From NCBI RefSeq assembly GCF_003113895.1, contig NZ_BDUD01000001.1, positions 2,758,712-2,822,711 on the forward strand: DNA of 64,000 bases, written 5' to 3'. The position numbers and the translations under genes are program-made. The DNA comes from Nostoc commune NIES-4072 (GTDB lineage: Bacteria > Cyanobacteriota > Cyanobacteriia > Cyanobacteriales > Nostocaceae). Positions 1 through 7,043 of the stretch are shown in pieces (the first letter of the stretch is position 1; every line of letters begins with the position of its first letter). The notes under the pieces are model-generated. The model was not told the DNA's origin, searched no databases, and worked only from the letters and a program-made list of their open reading frames with translations.

Positions 1-378
1 CCTACAAGAATTTACGCAAAACTATTTTATATATTTGTAGTAAATAATTTAATTTATACTGAATAATGCGGGTGTCAAACTAACAGAACACATGTTACTG
101 AGTGTAGCTGCAAAGTATGGCAAGAATAGCGATGAGTACAAAATGGCGGGGGGCGTTCGTCGGAGCGATCGCAAACGTCCGGTGCGAAAGCCCAAGCAAG
201 AGGCTGTTGCTTGATAAATCTGGGTTTTACCCTACGGTGTACACACAAGTTATCGAATCACTACCAGTTCTCGAATTACCCCACCCTAACCCTCCTCGTA
301 TATATTAGGAAGAGAACTGGATTTCCTGTTTCCCCCAATATATCGGCGGGATTAAGGGGGGTAATTTGACTTGTGTGT
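1..378. other. Intergenic region without a recognisable gene
   Basis: I see no convincing coding region here. A 63-codon reading frame at 117-308 runs through small-dispersed-repeat sequence containing GCGATCGC and shows no family resemblance. The stretch ends just before a remnant of an L,D-transpeptidase. Confidence 0.6.
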
Positions 379-501
379 ACTGGATTTTGGACAAACGGTA
401 AAAATTGGGTTGGCTTTCACGGAACGCCTAATCCTGATTCAGTTGGTAAGGCTGCCTCACACGGTTGTATTCGGATGTACAACAACGATGTGAAAGAATA
501 A
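379..501 (+). pseudogene. L,D-transpeptidase (YkuD) C-terminal remnant
   Basis: The plus-strand frame encodes a short piece with the YkuD catalytic signature: an [20 protein letters not shown] block holding the invariant SHGC active-site motif, followed by YNNDVKE and a stop at 499-501. In the family this motif lies near the C-terminus of a 150-400 aa cell-wall cross-linking enzyme and is usually followed by more residues. No start codon or upstream domain is present, so this is a decayed fragment. It abuts, head to head, a fragment of another gene (428-628, minus strand), so a rearrangement junction lies near 500. Confidence 0.7.
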
Positions 502-628
502 ACAAAGAACTGATTTTATTTTGTAATCGGACTCCCTGACGAATTTCTTCTAGAAACGCCTGGCGATCGCGCAATAAATTAACCAATACACCAAATTGTT
601 GAATCCCAAACTTTTCCTTATTCCGCAT
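428..628 (-). pseudogene. Truncated N-terminal copy of the adjacent membrane protein gene
   Basis: The first about 43 residues (MRNKEKFGIQQFGVLVNLLR and onward to ISSLF) align with the N-terminus of the 670-1374 protein, sharing LLRDRQ-FLEE-RQG-RL-NKI-SL. The similarity stops near base 500, exactly where the antisense L,D-transpeptidase remnant begins; the rest of the frame is only antisense of that remnant. I read it as a tandem duplicate truncated by a deletion or rearrangement. All membrane segments of the full-length paralogue are lost, so it is probably non-functional. Confidence 0.65.
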
Positions 629-669
629 ATTTTTATATCTTTTAGATTTTGTGTAATACTAATGACTGA

Positions 670-1374
670 TTAACGGATTCCCAAGAGATAGCTAATAGCT
701 TGAATCACACTTAAATAGAAATTACCTTCTCTTTCGCGGAATAGTTGAAAAGCAGAATCAGGCGTACCAAAAAATGGTCTGAGAGTCCATCCTAATTGAC
801 TGCCGACGAAAGCGTAAAGAAATAGCCAAAATTGTAAAATTTTCTGGCGTGTTTTACTACCTTCACTATCTTGTTCTAAAACTAAGCTTGTGGCTTGATA
901 TAAAGACGAAATACCAATAAATCCTGTTAATGCAAAGATGAATACATTTAACAGAATTAAAAATTGGTAGTTATTGGTGGTAATTAAGAAAAACAGTGTG
1001 ATTGGCGCAAAGCTGAATAAAAGTACACTCGTAACTGAAACAGCAGTCAAGACTAGTGCTAAATGCTGTCCAAAAGTTCGCTTTGAACCAAAAATAATGT
1101 TAGCAAAATACAAGGTTGGGATACAAATTAGGAGTGTAATTAAATAAAGGGCTGGAAGTTTAATGGCAGAAGACAAAGCTTGCATCCAACTATGGTATGC
1201 ACCAATGATTCCGCCATAAGCAGCGAGAAATAAGGAACTGCAAACTAGTAGAGAAATAATTTTATTTGGTAATCTCGTACCTTGACGAACTTCCTCTAGA
1301 AATCCTTGGCGATCGCGCAGGAATCCAATCAGCACCGCAAAGTATTTGATTCCTAATGATTTCTGTTCTCTCAT
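670..1374 (-). CDS. Conserved cyanobacterial polytopic membrane protein (Yip1-like)
   Basis: The 234-aa protein has a short charged N-terminus (LLRDRQ/FLEE-type motif, residues about 17-40) followed by five or six hydrophobic segments between about residues 40 and 230. The layout resembles small Yip1-like cyanobacterial membrane proteins; homologues are often labelled with an uninformative WH2-related name. No catalytic motif is visible and the function is unknown. It lies 30 bp downstream of cruP on the same strand and may be cotranscribed with it. A truncated duplicate of its 5' end lies directly downstream (428-628). Confidence 0.6.
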   Translation of the reverse strand: MREQKSLGIKYFAVLIGFLRDRQGFLEEVRQGTRLPNKIISLLVCSSLFLAAYGGIIGAYHSWMQALSSAIKLPALYLITLLICIPTLYFANIIFGSKRTFGQHLALVLTAVSVTSVLLFSFAPITLFFLITTNNYQFLILLNVFIFALTGFIGISSLYQATSLVLEQDSEGSKTRQKILQFWLFLYAFVGSQLGWTLRPFFGTPDSAFQLFREREGNFYLSVIQAISYLLGIR

Positions 1375-1404
1375 GTTACCCTCACACAGCTAAAATTCTA
1401 AGTT

Positions 1405-2961
1405 TCATCTTCCTTGATCACCGCCAGAACCATACTTCCAAGCATCAATCAAACGATGCCAATAATATTGTTGTTCTTTTGGTTGATTCTTAATCCATGT
1501 TTCTAGCATTGGACTTAGCCAAAATAAGGCAGTGTACACACCCAAATTACTGTAATGTAACATCCAATCTAACAAACTTGCCAAACCTACTTGCGGAATT
1601 ATCTTGGCAACTAATACTGGATGATATAAACCAGTTTTTAACAGTGTTTTTGTTAGTGCCGGAAACTGCACTATATCCTGTAAAAATGGTTTTAGCACTG
1701 GTGTACCCAACTGTTGCATTTCCTCAAATACCGCCGAGAGTAGTTGGTTAATTTGATCTGGGGCAATTTTCTGATTTATACCAACACTCATCGCCCTTTG
1801 AAACAACCACGTAACTGTCAAACTTGGTTGATAGGGTTGCAGTAGTGTTAAGTCCTTTGCAGATAATTGTTCTGTTTCCAGTGCTTCGTAAATGCCATAA
1901 GTCAAACGCTTCAGGTGACGTACCATTGCCCCAAAACCACCAAAACTCAAAGGAGATTGATTACCACTGCTATCTCCGGCTGGTAGAATGCGACTCCAAG
2001 GGGTTTTGATAGGGCTTTGACGATAGGTAGGAAAGAAACCAAATAGCGATCGCTGAAATTTCAGTTCGCTCAATTCCACTCCCTGATATTCTGGTAATAG
2101 ACGCAGATATTCCTCAAATAGAGCTTCTAAACTTAAACGTTGGGGATCTGCATCCATATAAGTAAACAAGTAAGTTGTTCTGCCATCCCTAGCTGGAAAA
2201 GCTTCCCAGAAATACTGACATTGATTCTGCAAAGGTGTAAATGATAATAACAAGTCGCCTGAGTTATTTTCCGCAAAACCTTGGGCGCAACTTCCTACAA
2301 CTAAGCATAGTGCGTCTGGTTTTTTACCTTGGCGTGCTTGTTGAGTGATGGGTGAAAGATGTCCCATTGCATCGATTAATAACCGAGTTTTGAATTGGTT
2401 ATTTACCATCACCCCATCTGGATGAACTACCGCTTCGGTAAAGGGTGTGTTTTCTAATAACTTTCCCCCTGCGGCGAGAAATCGAGTTTTCAATGTAGCT
2501 AATAGATAAACTGGATCTACACCGATATTCAAAACATCCTCTACCCAAACTTCTGTACCGCCAGCAAAACTAACTCGCGCTGGGTTATATTGAGTTGCGA
2601 TCGCACTCTCTAATTCTTCCTCAGTCAGCAAGTTTAATTCCACAAACACATCTAATTCTTTGCGAGAAATATTCCACTCTTGCTCTCTCCCCCGCAAAAT
2701 ACCCCGTTCCATCAACGCCACCCGCAGTCCCTTCACCGCTAAGGCGCAACCAATTAAAATACCCAAAGTACCACCGCAGATAAGCAAATCGTTGTCTACA
2801 ACGCCTAAAGGCTGTTGACTTTCTTTAACTAACGTTGGTACTGGTGCGGAATTTTCGCGCAGAGATGTTAGGATGCGATCGCTTTGGCGTAACCCTGCTA
2901 AAGCATCGCCGGGTAATTGGGAAAGAATTTCTTCAGTTAAAGACATTTTGGAAAAACTCAA
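1405..2961 (-). CDS. cruP: CruP, lycopene-cyclase-like FAD oxidoreductase
   Basis: This 518-aa protein has an N-terminal Rossmann FAD-binding segment (residues about 55-85, DLLICGGTLGILIGCALAV) ending in an acidic residue (ALME). A second conserved block (RILPAGDSSGNQSPLSFGGF, around residue 330) corresponds to the C-terminal FAD-contacting motif of CruA/CruP flavoproteins. Length and architecture match CruP, the cyanobacterial and plant paralogue of the CruA lycopene cyclase. CruP has been linked to carotenoid metabolism under oxidative stress, and its catalytic role is less settled than that of CruA. The start at 2961 gives MSFSKM; Met6 is an alternative. The gene is followed at 30 bp by a membrane-protein gene. 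Confidence 0.85.
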   Translation of the reverse strand: MSFSKMSLTEEILSQLPGDALAGLRQSDRILTSLRENSAPVPTLVKESQQPLGVVDNDLLICGGTLGILIGCALAVKGLRVALMERGILRGREQEWNISRKELDVFVELNLLTEEELESAIATQYNPARVSFAGGTEVWVEDVLNIGVDPVYLLATLKTRFLAAGGKLLENTPFTEAVVHPDGVMVNNQFKTRLLIDAMGHLSPITQQARQGKKPDALCLVVGSCAQGFAENNSGDLLLSFTPLQNQCQYFWEAFPARDGRTTYLFTYMDADPQRLSLEALFEEYLRLLPEYQGVELSELKFQRSLFGFFPTYRQSPIKTPWSRILPAGDSSGNQSPLSFGGFGAMVRHLKRLTYGIYEALETEQLSAKDLTLLQPYQPSLTVTWLFQRAMSVGINQKIAPDQINQLLSAVFEEMQQLGTPVLKPFLQDIVQFPALTKTLLKTGLYHPVLVAKIIPQVGLASLLDWMLHYSNLGVYTALFWLSPMLETWIKNQPKEQQYYWHRLIDAWKYGSGGDQGR

Positions 2962-3049
2962 CTCTACATTCCAAAATTACCTGAGAATGAAGAAAGTAGA
3001 TATGATCGTGACACTCCCACCCGTCCCTTGAGGAACTGGAGACATAAGT

Positions 3050-3619
3050 ATGTCCGCTACAAAACCTGTAGAACCTCTGTATACTTTTAAAGAATATCTC
3101 ACCTACGATGATGGCACTGACAAGCGCTATGAACTTGAGGATGGGGTACTGCTAGAAATGCCTCCAGCCTCAGATTTGCATGAAGCTATCATCACTTTCT
3201 TGTTAATCCGCTTCTATCTAGAAATCCAACGACTAGGGTTAGATTGGCAAGTTCGCCCTAGCGGTACTGGCGTTCGTACCTCCGTCAAAAAATCCCGTCT
3301 CCCTGACTTAATTGTGATGACTGAAGAACAGCGACAATCTATTCAGGGTAAATCGGCTGTGCTTGAGTTACCTCCACTGTTAACAATAGAAGTGGTTAGT
3401 GCTGAGTCTGTGAAGCGAGATTATCAAAGGAAACCACTTGAGTATGCAGCCTTTTCTATCCCTGAATACTGGATTGTTGATCCTCTAGAGGCAAAGGTGA
3501 CAGTCTGTTTGTTGGATGAAGGACGTTATAACCAAACAGTATTTACAGGAAACCAGCAAATTTTTTCTCCGACTTTTCCTGAGTTAAAACTGACAGCGCA
3601 GCAAGTATTAACGGCTTAG
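3050..3619 (+). CDS. Uma2 family (DUF820) putative nuclease
   Basis: The 189-aa protein starts with the usual YTFKEYLTYDDGTDKRYELE region and carries the family blocks GVLLEMPPAS, LPDLIVM, LLTIEVVS and YWIVDP. Uma2 proteins adopt a PD-(D/E)XK nuclease fold: the Asp of LPDL and the Glu of IEVVS followed by a Lys-rich RDYQRKPLEYA helix are the expected active-site elements. These genes are hugely expanded in filamentous cyanobacteria and their substrates are unknown. A good ribosome-binding region (GGAGA) precedes the ATG. It is transcribed divergently from cruP, with 88 bp between them. Confidence 0.9.
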   Translation: MSATKPVEPLYTFKEYLTYDDGTDKRYELEDGVLLEMPPASDLHEAIITFLLIRFYLEIQRLGLDWQVRPSGTGVRTSVKKSRLPDLIVMTEEQRQSIQGKSAVLELPPLLTIEVVSAESVKRDYQRKPLEYAAFSIPEYWIVDPLEAKVTVCLLDEGRYNQTVFTGNQQIFSPTFPELKLTAQQVLTA

Positions 3620-3650
3620 AAATTTTTTATCGAATTAGCTTAATGAAAAG

Positions 3651-3737
3651 ACCTCTCCCTGGTTTTACTACGCAAAACCGTCCCTCTCCGACTCGGAGAG
3701 GGACAGACTTGAACTTTAGTTCAAGGCAGGGAGAGGT
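3651..3737. repeat. Cloverleaf-forming dispersed repeat between convergent genes
   Basis: An outer 10-bp inverted repeat (ACCTCTCCCT at 3651-3660, AGGGAGAGGT at 3728-3737) encloses three perfect hairpins: GGTTTT/AAAACC (3661-3679), GTCCCTCTCCG/CGGAGAGGGAC (3680-3704) and CTTGAACT/AGTTCAAG (3708-3725). It lies between two convergent genes and could act as a bidirectional terminator or be a REP-like element. There is no tRNA-like anticodon or TPsiC consensus. Confidence 0.7.
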
Positions 3738-3756
3738 TCGTCTAACTCACACAAAA

Positions 3757-4227
3757 TTATCCTAAACCAAATAATTTTGCGATCGCAGGCAATAATTTAT
3801 TACCCGCTTCAACTAGAGAAGCAACAGCAGGTAAGCCTGTAAATATCCCTTTCAACATAGTGATTGCTGTTTTTGCAGTTTTCTGCTTGGTAGATTCTTG
3901 GGGATTTTTCCCCGCTTCAGCTAAAGCTTTTACCTGTTCTAGTGCTTCGGTTTTCTCTTCTTCTGGTAAATATGTGGATTGGATGATTGCATCTTGCAAC
4001 CGCGACAATAATTCTTTAATTCCTGGTTTCTCGGCATCGGTTGCATCAGGTAACTGATTGAGGGCAATACTCACGTTACCGCTAATGGTTCCTAGATTAG
4101 CAATAGAATTATTGCCAGCGATACCGCTAACATTACTGCTGCCTTCAATATTGATGCCACTGATATCTGACATGATGGTATTTCCTTGTGTATTAATTTT
4201 TGGCTGCTTGAGAGCAGTATCTACCAT
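3757..4227 (-). CDS. Conserved cyanobacterial protein of unknown function with helical C-terminus
   Basis: The 156-aa product begins with a low-complexity Gly/Asn/Ser/Ile segment (residues about 18-55, with repeated GNNSIANLG/ISGNVS-like motifs suggestive of beta turns). A charged helical stretch follows (LPEEEKTEALEQVKALAEAG, about 88-107), then a hydrophobic helical tail (about 118-156). I recognise this arrangement from many Nostoc proteins, where the helical module is often appended to other domains, but I cannot assign a function. Met19 (MSDISG) is an equally plausible start. It is convergent with the Uma2 gene. Confidence 0.55.
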   Translation of the reverse strand: MVDTALKQPKINTQGNTIMSDISGINIEGSSNVSGIAGNNSIANLGTISGNVSIALNQLPDATDAEKPGIKELLSRLQDAIIQSTYLPEEEKTEALEQVKALAEAGKNPQESTKQKTAKTAITMLKGIFTGLPAVASLVEAGNKLLPAIAKLFGLG

Positions 4228-4290
4228 ATTTTATAAACTAATAATGCGCTTATCTTTTTCTACAAGCAATAATTGCTGATTCTGCGATGA

Positions 4291-4614
4291 ATGGCACTAA
4301 GAAAAGTTTATGAAATACTTTCTTTAAAACGAGCAAGCACATACGTTAATTACTACTGTGACATTACGAGTACAAATTCTCTCTTGACAAATGAGCGTCA
4401 GAGTTTGGGGCTACCTTTTAAAGAACTATTGCCAGAATCTGCAATAAGACTTGCAATCTCTGAGCTAAAGATTAAATACAAAAAGCGATTATTTGATCCA
4501 TTAATAACGTTGTGGGCATTTTTATCCCAAGTGCTGGACACTGACAAAAGTTGCCATAATGCCGTGGCTACTATCATTAACGACTATATCAAACTGACTG
4601 ATGGTGAAGAATAA
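4291..4614 (+). pseudogene. IS4-family transposase N-terminal remnant
   Basis: The 107-codon frame carries the N-terminal landmark of IS4-type transposases, LFDPLITLWAFLSQVLDTDK followed by SCHNAVATI (residues about 72-100), but stops before any of the three catalytic DDE residues. Complete proteins are about 400 aa or longer. No terminal inverted repeats were identified. It is a truncated insertion-sequence relic. Confidence 0.7.
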
Positions 4615-4652
4615 TCCCTTGATTCCCGAATCGGGAATGGAATTTTCATAGG

Positions 4653-4744
4653 TAGGACTTACGCAAACTCTACGATTCTTGGCCTTCTTGGCGTCTTGGC
4701 GGTTCGAGAAATTAAGCTTTTTAGCGCTTTTTGCGTAAGTCCTA
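4653..4744. repeat. MITE-like element with TAGGACTTACGCAAA ends
   Basis: A 15-bp inverted repeat (TAGGACTTACGCAAA at 4653-4667, TTTGCGTAAGTCCTA at 4730-4744) bounds 92 bp with no coding capacity. This terminal sequence is a familiar dispersed repeat in Nostocales. The rest of 4615-5011 holds another hairpin (AAACCCTCC/GGAGGTTTG region, about 4755-4815) and no gene. Confidence 0.75.
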
Positions 4745-5011
4745 ATAGGTTTTACAAACCCTCCGAAACCTCATAAGCTACTACTGGTAAGAGGTTGAGG
4801 GAGGTTTGTTTATTTTGGTGAAGGCTGATTATTACCAGCATTCGCGCTTTGTATAGACTAGTAGAGATAGTCAGCAAGGATCGCAAAAATAACCTTTTTT
4901 AGAGAAGTCTTTTCAGCAGTGTAATACGCACTTAAGCCTTACAGTGCGCGTATTTAACCCCAATGTTGTTTAAAACCCATTTCCCGACATATCACCACAA
5001 TCTAAAATCTC

Positions 5012-5632
5012 ATGAAGCTAGATCCTACTCAGACATATACCTTTAGCAAATATTTTGAAAGCGGTTACTATTCTGAAGACTTAGCCCAAGCTTTCGGTTA
5101 TTCATCGGAGTACAAAGTATTTCAATTACCACAATACTCTGGCGAATTGGATAGGTTGGTCGAATTGAGAGAAAGGATAGAAGAAGCACTACCTTATGTA
5201 GAGTTGACTACAGAGTTAGCTAGGAGAGAAGTAATAATTTCTAGAATTGTACTAGAGTTGATTCACTATACTAAAGCAAAACTGAGAATAGAATTTAGCC
5301 TGAGAGTGAATAATCAGCTTCAAGGAACCCTAGATTATTTAATTAGAACTTCCCAACCATATCAACTATTAGTCATAGAAGCAAAGCAAGCTGATTTAAG
5401 TAGAGGCTTTACTCAATTAGTAGCGGAAATGATTGCACTAGATTTATGGGAAGATTCACCAACTCTTACAGAACAGGCTGTATTAACAGGTTCGGTCAGT
5501 ACGGGCAGCTTGTGGCAGTTTGCTTGTCTTGATAGAGTAAATAAACATTTTACTCTAGGGATTAATAGCTACAGAGTTGTCGAAGATATTGAGGAGTTGA
5601 TGAGAATATTAGTAAAGTTATTGAAAGATTGA
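5012..5632 (+). CDS. Predicted PD-(D/E)XK-fold protein
   Basis: The 206-aa protein has the order expected of a restriction-endonuclease-like core: Asp108 in QGTLDYLI, then Glu123 and Lys125 in LLVIEAKQ, followed by a helix (QLVAEMIALDLW). The N-terminal about 60 residues are acidic and helical. No specific family name can be assigned. It may be a solitary nuclease-like protein, as are common in cyanobacteria, with an unknown substrate. Its 3' end overlaps the convergent pentapeptide gene by 15 bp. Confidence 0.5.
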   Translation: MKLDPTQTYTFSKYFESGYYSEDLAQAFGYSSEYKVFQLPQYSGELDRLVELRERIEEALPYVELTTELARREVIISRIVLELIHYTKAKLRIEFSLRVNNQLQGTLDYLIRTSQPYQLLVIEAKQADLSRGFTQLVAEMIALDLWEDSPTLTEQAVLTGSVSTGSLWQFACLDRVNKHFTLGINSYRVVEDIEELMRILVKLLKD

Positions 5633-6046
5633 AAATCGAAAACCGGCTCCGGCGAAGGCTCCTAAACCAGCTATTATTTCTTGGCGAATCGTGATGAAGA
5701 AAAAGACAATCAATGTGATTAGAGCAACCCAGCCCCCAATTCGATCCTCACTAGATGAGCTAAATATCAGCGACACCAAGTAACCATTGACAGCCCAGAA
5801 AAATCCTGACAGCCCCGACAATAAGAATGAGATAATAACTAAACCAATTGCCCAACGTCGTTGCAGTCCAGCTTTGGCGTGGCTGAAGTTTGCCCTTGTC
5901 AGGTTAGCGTTGGTGAAGTTTGCCCCTCGGATGTCGGCATAGCTAAAGTTCGCACCCGCAAGGTCTTGTCTACCTTTGAAGTTGCGTCCTCGAAGATTTT
6001 GACCAAAGAAGTCTAAAGCTATGTTGCACTTTACAGAGGTGAGCAA
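5618..6046 (-). CDS. Pentapeptide-repeat membrane protein, probably 3'-shortened
   Basis: Residues about 18-57 form A(N/D)LXX-type pentapeptide repeats (FGQNLRGRNFKGRQDLAGAN onward). Two or three hydrophobic helices follow (about residues 66-90 and 105-135). The protein ends at residue 142 in a Gly/Ala-rich stretch (GLGAFAGAGF). Relatives I know of usually continue with long Gly/Ala repeats, so the C-terminus may have been cut, and the last codons overlap the convergent neighbouring gene. Function unknown. The 21-bp tandem array lies directly upstream. Confidence 0.65.
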   Translation of the reverse strand: MLTSVKCNIALDFFGQNLRGRNFKGRQDLAGANFSYADIRGANFTNANLTRANFSHAKAGLQRRWAIGLVIISFLLSGLSGFFWAVNGYLVSLIFSSSSEDRIGGWVALITLIVFFFITIRQEIIAGLGAFAGAGFRFSIFQ

Positions 6047-6103
6047 ATTTTACTACACGCTCACCCCTGTAAATTCAGAAATGGTTAGATATATTTGTTA
6101 GTT

Positions 6104-6397
6104 GAGCTTAAAAGGTGCAATTTCGAGGATAAAAGGCGCAACTTTGACGCTCAGAAGGTCATCGTTGAGCCTCAGAAGGTCAACGTCGAGGATAAAAGGT
6201 GCAACTTCGAGGATAAAAGGTGCAATTTCGAGGATAAAAGCCGCAACTTTGAGCCTCAGAAGGTCAACGTCGAGGTTTAGAAGGTCAACGTTGAAGATAA
6301 AAGGCGCAACTTCGAGGATAAAAGCCGCAACTTTGAGGCTCAGAAGGTCAACGTCGAGGTTTAGAAGGTCAACGTTGAGCCTCAGAAAGTCAATAAT
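6104..6397. repeat. Fourteen-unit 21-bp tandem array of two unit types
   Basis: Fourteen contiguous 21-bp units alternate between type A (GAGGATAAAAGGTGCAACTT + C) and type B (GAGCCTCAGAAGGTCAACGT + C), in the order A A B B A A A B B A A B B B. Because 21 is a multiple of three, long open frames appear on both strands (heptads such as EDKRCNF/EPQKVNV), but they are almost certainly by-products. The array fills the divergent region between the pentapeptide gene and the antitoxin gene. Unit spacing equals about two helical turns of B-DNA. Confidence 0.85.
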
Positions 6398-6451
6398 ATA
6401 ATAAAGAAGCAAACAAATCGATAATAAATAGTGATAAGTGTAGAAATAACT

Positions 6452-6694
6452 ATGGAATCAAAGCAAGATGACGTTACTATTCTTCAGGAAGCTGAGAAGC
6501 GTTTACGGCGACTGTCTCCAGAAAGGCTGCGGGTAGTGAGTGATTTTCTAGCTGATCTAGAAGAAAGAGAAGAAAATGAGGCGACAACGGAAGTTTTGAA
6601 TATCCCTGGTTTTGAGCAAGCTTTGCGTGAAGCTATGCAGGAAGCTGAGGCTGGGGAAGTAGTATCATTTGACAGTATTCGTCGTCATGTATGA
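6452..6694 (+). CDS. RelB/Phd-type antitoxin of a type II toxin-antitoxin pair
   Basis: The protein (80 aa from ATG 6452; a GTG at 6431 in the same frame is less likely) is acidic, with helices EKRLRRLSPERLRVVSDFLA and LADLEEREENEA. The C-terminal segment (NIPGFEQALREAMQEAEAGE) resembles toxin-binding tails of cyanobacterial RelB-like antitoxins. Its stop overlaps the toxin start (ATGTATGA-type overlap at 6687-6694), typical of coupled translation. The partner toxin is inactivated, so this antitoxin appears orphaned. Confidence 0.7.
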   Translation: MESKQDDVTILQEAEKRLRRLSPERLRVVSDFLADLEEREENEATTEVLNIPGFEQALREAMQEAEAGEVVSFDSIRRHV

Positions 6695-6947
6695 ACTGGT
6701 ACTGACTCGCAAAGCACAGAAGTTTTATCAAGAAGTAGATGCATCACTAGCCCAACGACTCAACCGTTGCTTTGACCAACTGCGACAGAATGCTTATGAA
6801 CACCCAAACATCAAGCGGCTCAAAGGTGATTTCGCGGGTCTTTTTCGCTATCGAGTTGGTGTCTAACGAGTTGTTTATAAGGTAGATGAAGAATAGCAAC
6901 TAATTACTATTTTACTAATAGCCCATCGGAGTGATGTATATCGGTAA
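6687..6947 (+). pseudogene. RelE/ParE-type toxin with two in-frame stop codons
   Basis: Starting at ATG 6687 the frame reads MYELVLTRKAQKFYQEVDAS and onward to KRLKGDFAGLFRYRVGV, a standard RelE/ParE fold. It is then interrupted by TAA at 6864-6866. The same frame continues with RVVYKVDEE, a TAG at 6894-6896, and QLITILLIAHRSDVYR, ending at 6945-6947. The two nonsense codons replace what should be a Tyr (after VG[D]) and probably a Gln. The beta-strand core and C-terminal catalytic strand would be missing from the truncated product, so the toxin is most likely dead. Confidence 0.85.
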
Positions 6948-6980
6948 GTGTTTAGTGTATCTCAAGTATTAATGTAGAGA

Positions 6981-7036
6981 TAGGCGCAGATGTCTTTTAG
7001 CGATCGCCTATCTCATCCTAGTCCAACTACTAGGCT
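6981..7036 (+). pseudogene. Decayed fragment of the small membrane protein encoded at 8973-9158
   Basis: The bases encode the stretch LAIAYLILVQLL and are nearly identical to 9022-9066 in the intact small gene (TTTTAGCGATCGCCTA followed by CTCATC-TAGTCCAACT). Start and C-terminus are lost. Together with the toxin copies it marks an old duplication on either side of the glycosyltransferase gene. Confidence 0.55.
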
Positions 7037-7043
7037 ACCCCGA

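Noticed and set aside
3651..3737. tRNA gene
   Set aside because: The cloverleaf lacks tRNA arm lengths, the TPsiC consensus and an acceptor-like layout.
6104..6397. CRISPR array
   Set aside because: Units are contiguous with no spacers.
6095..6412. Long open frames on both strands through the 21-bp array
   Set aside because: They follow from a repeat period divisible by three; composition is not protein-like and no typical start or ribosome-binding site is convincing.
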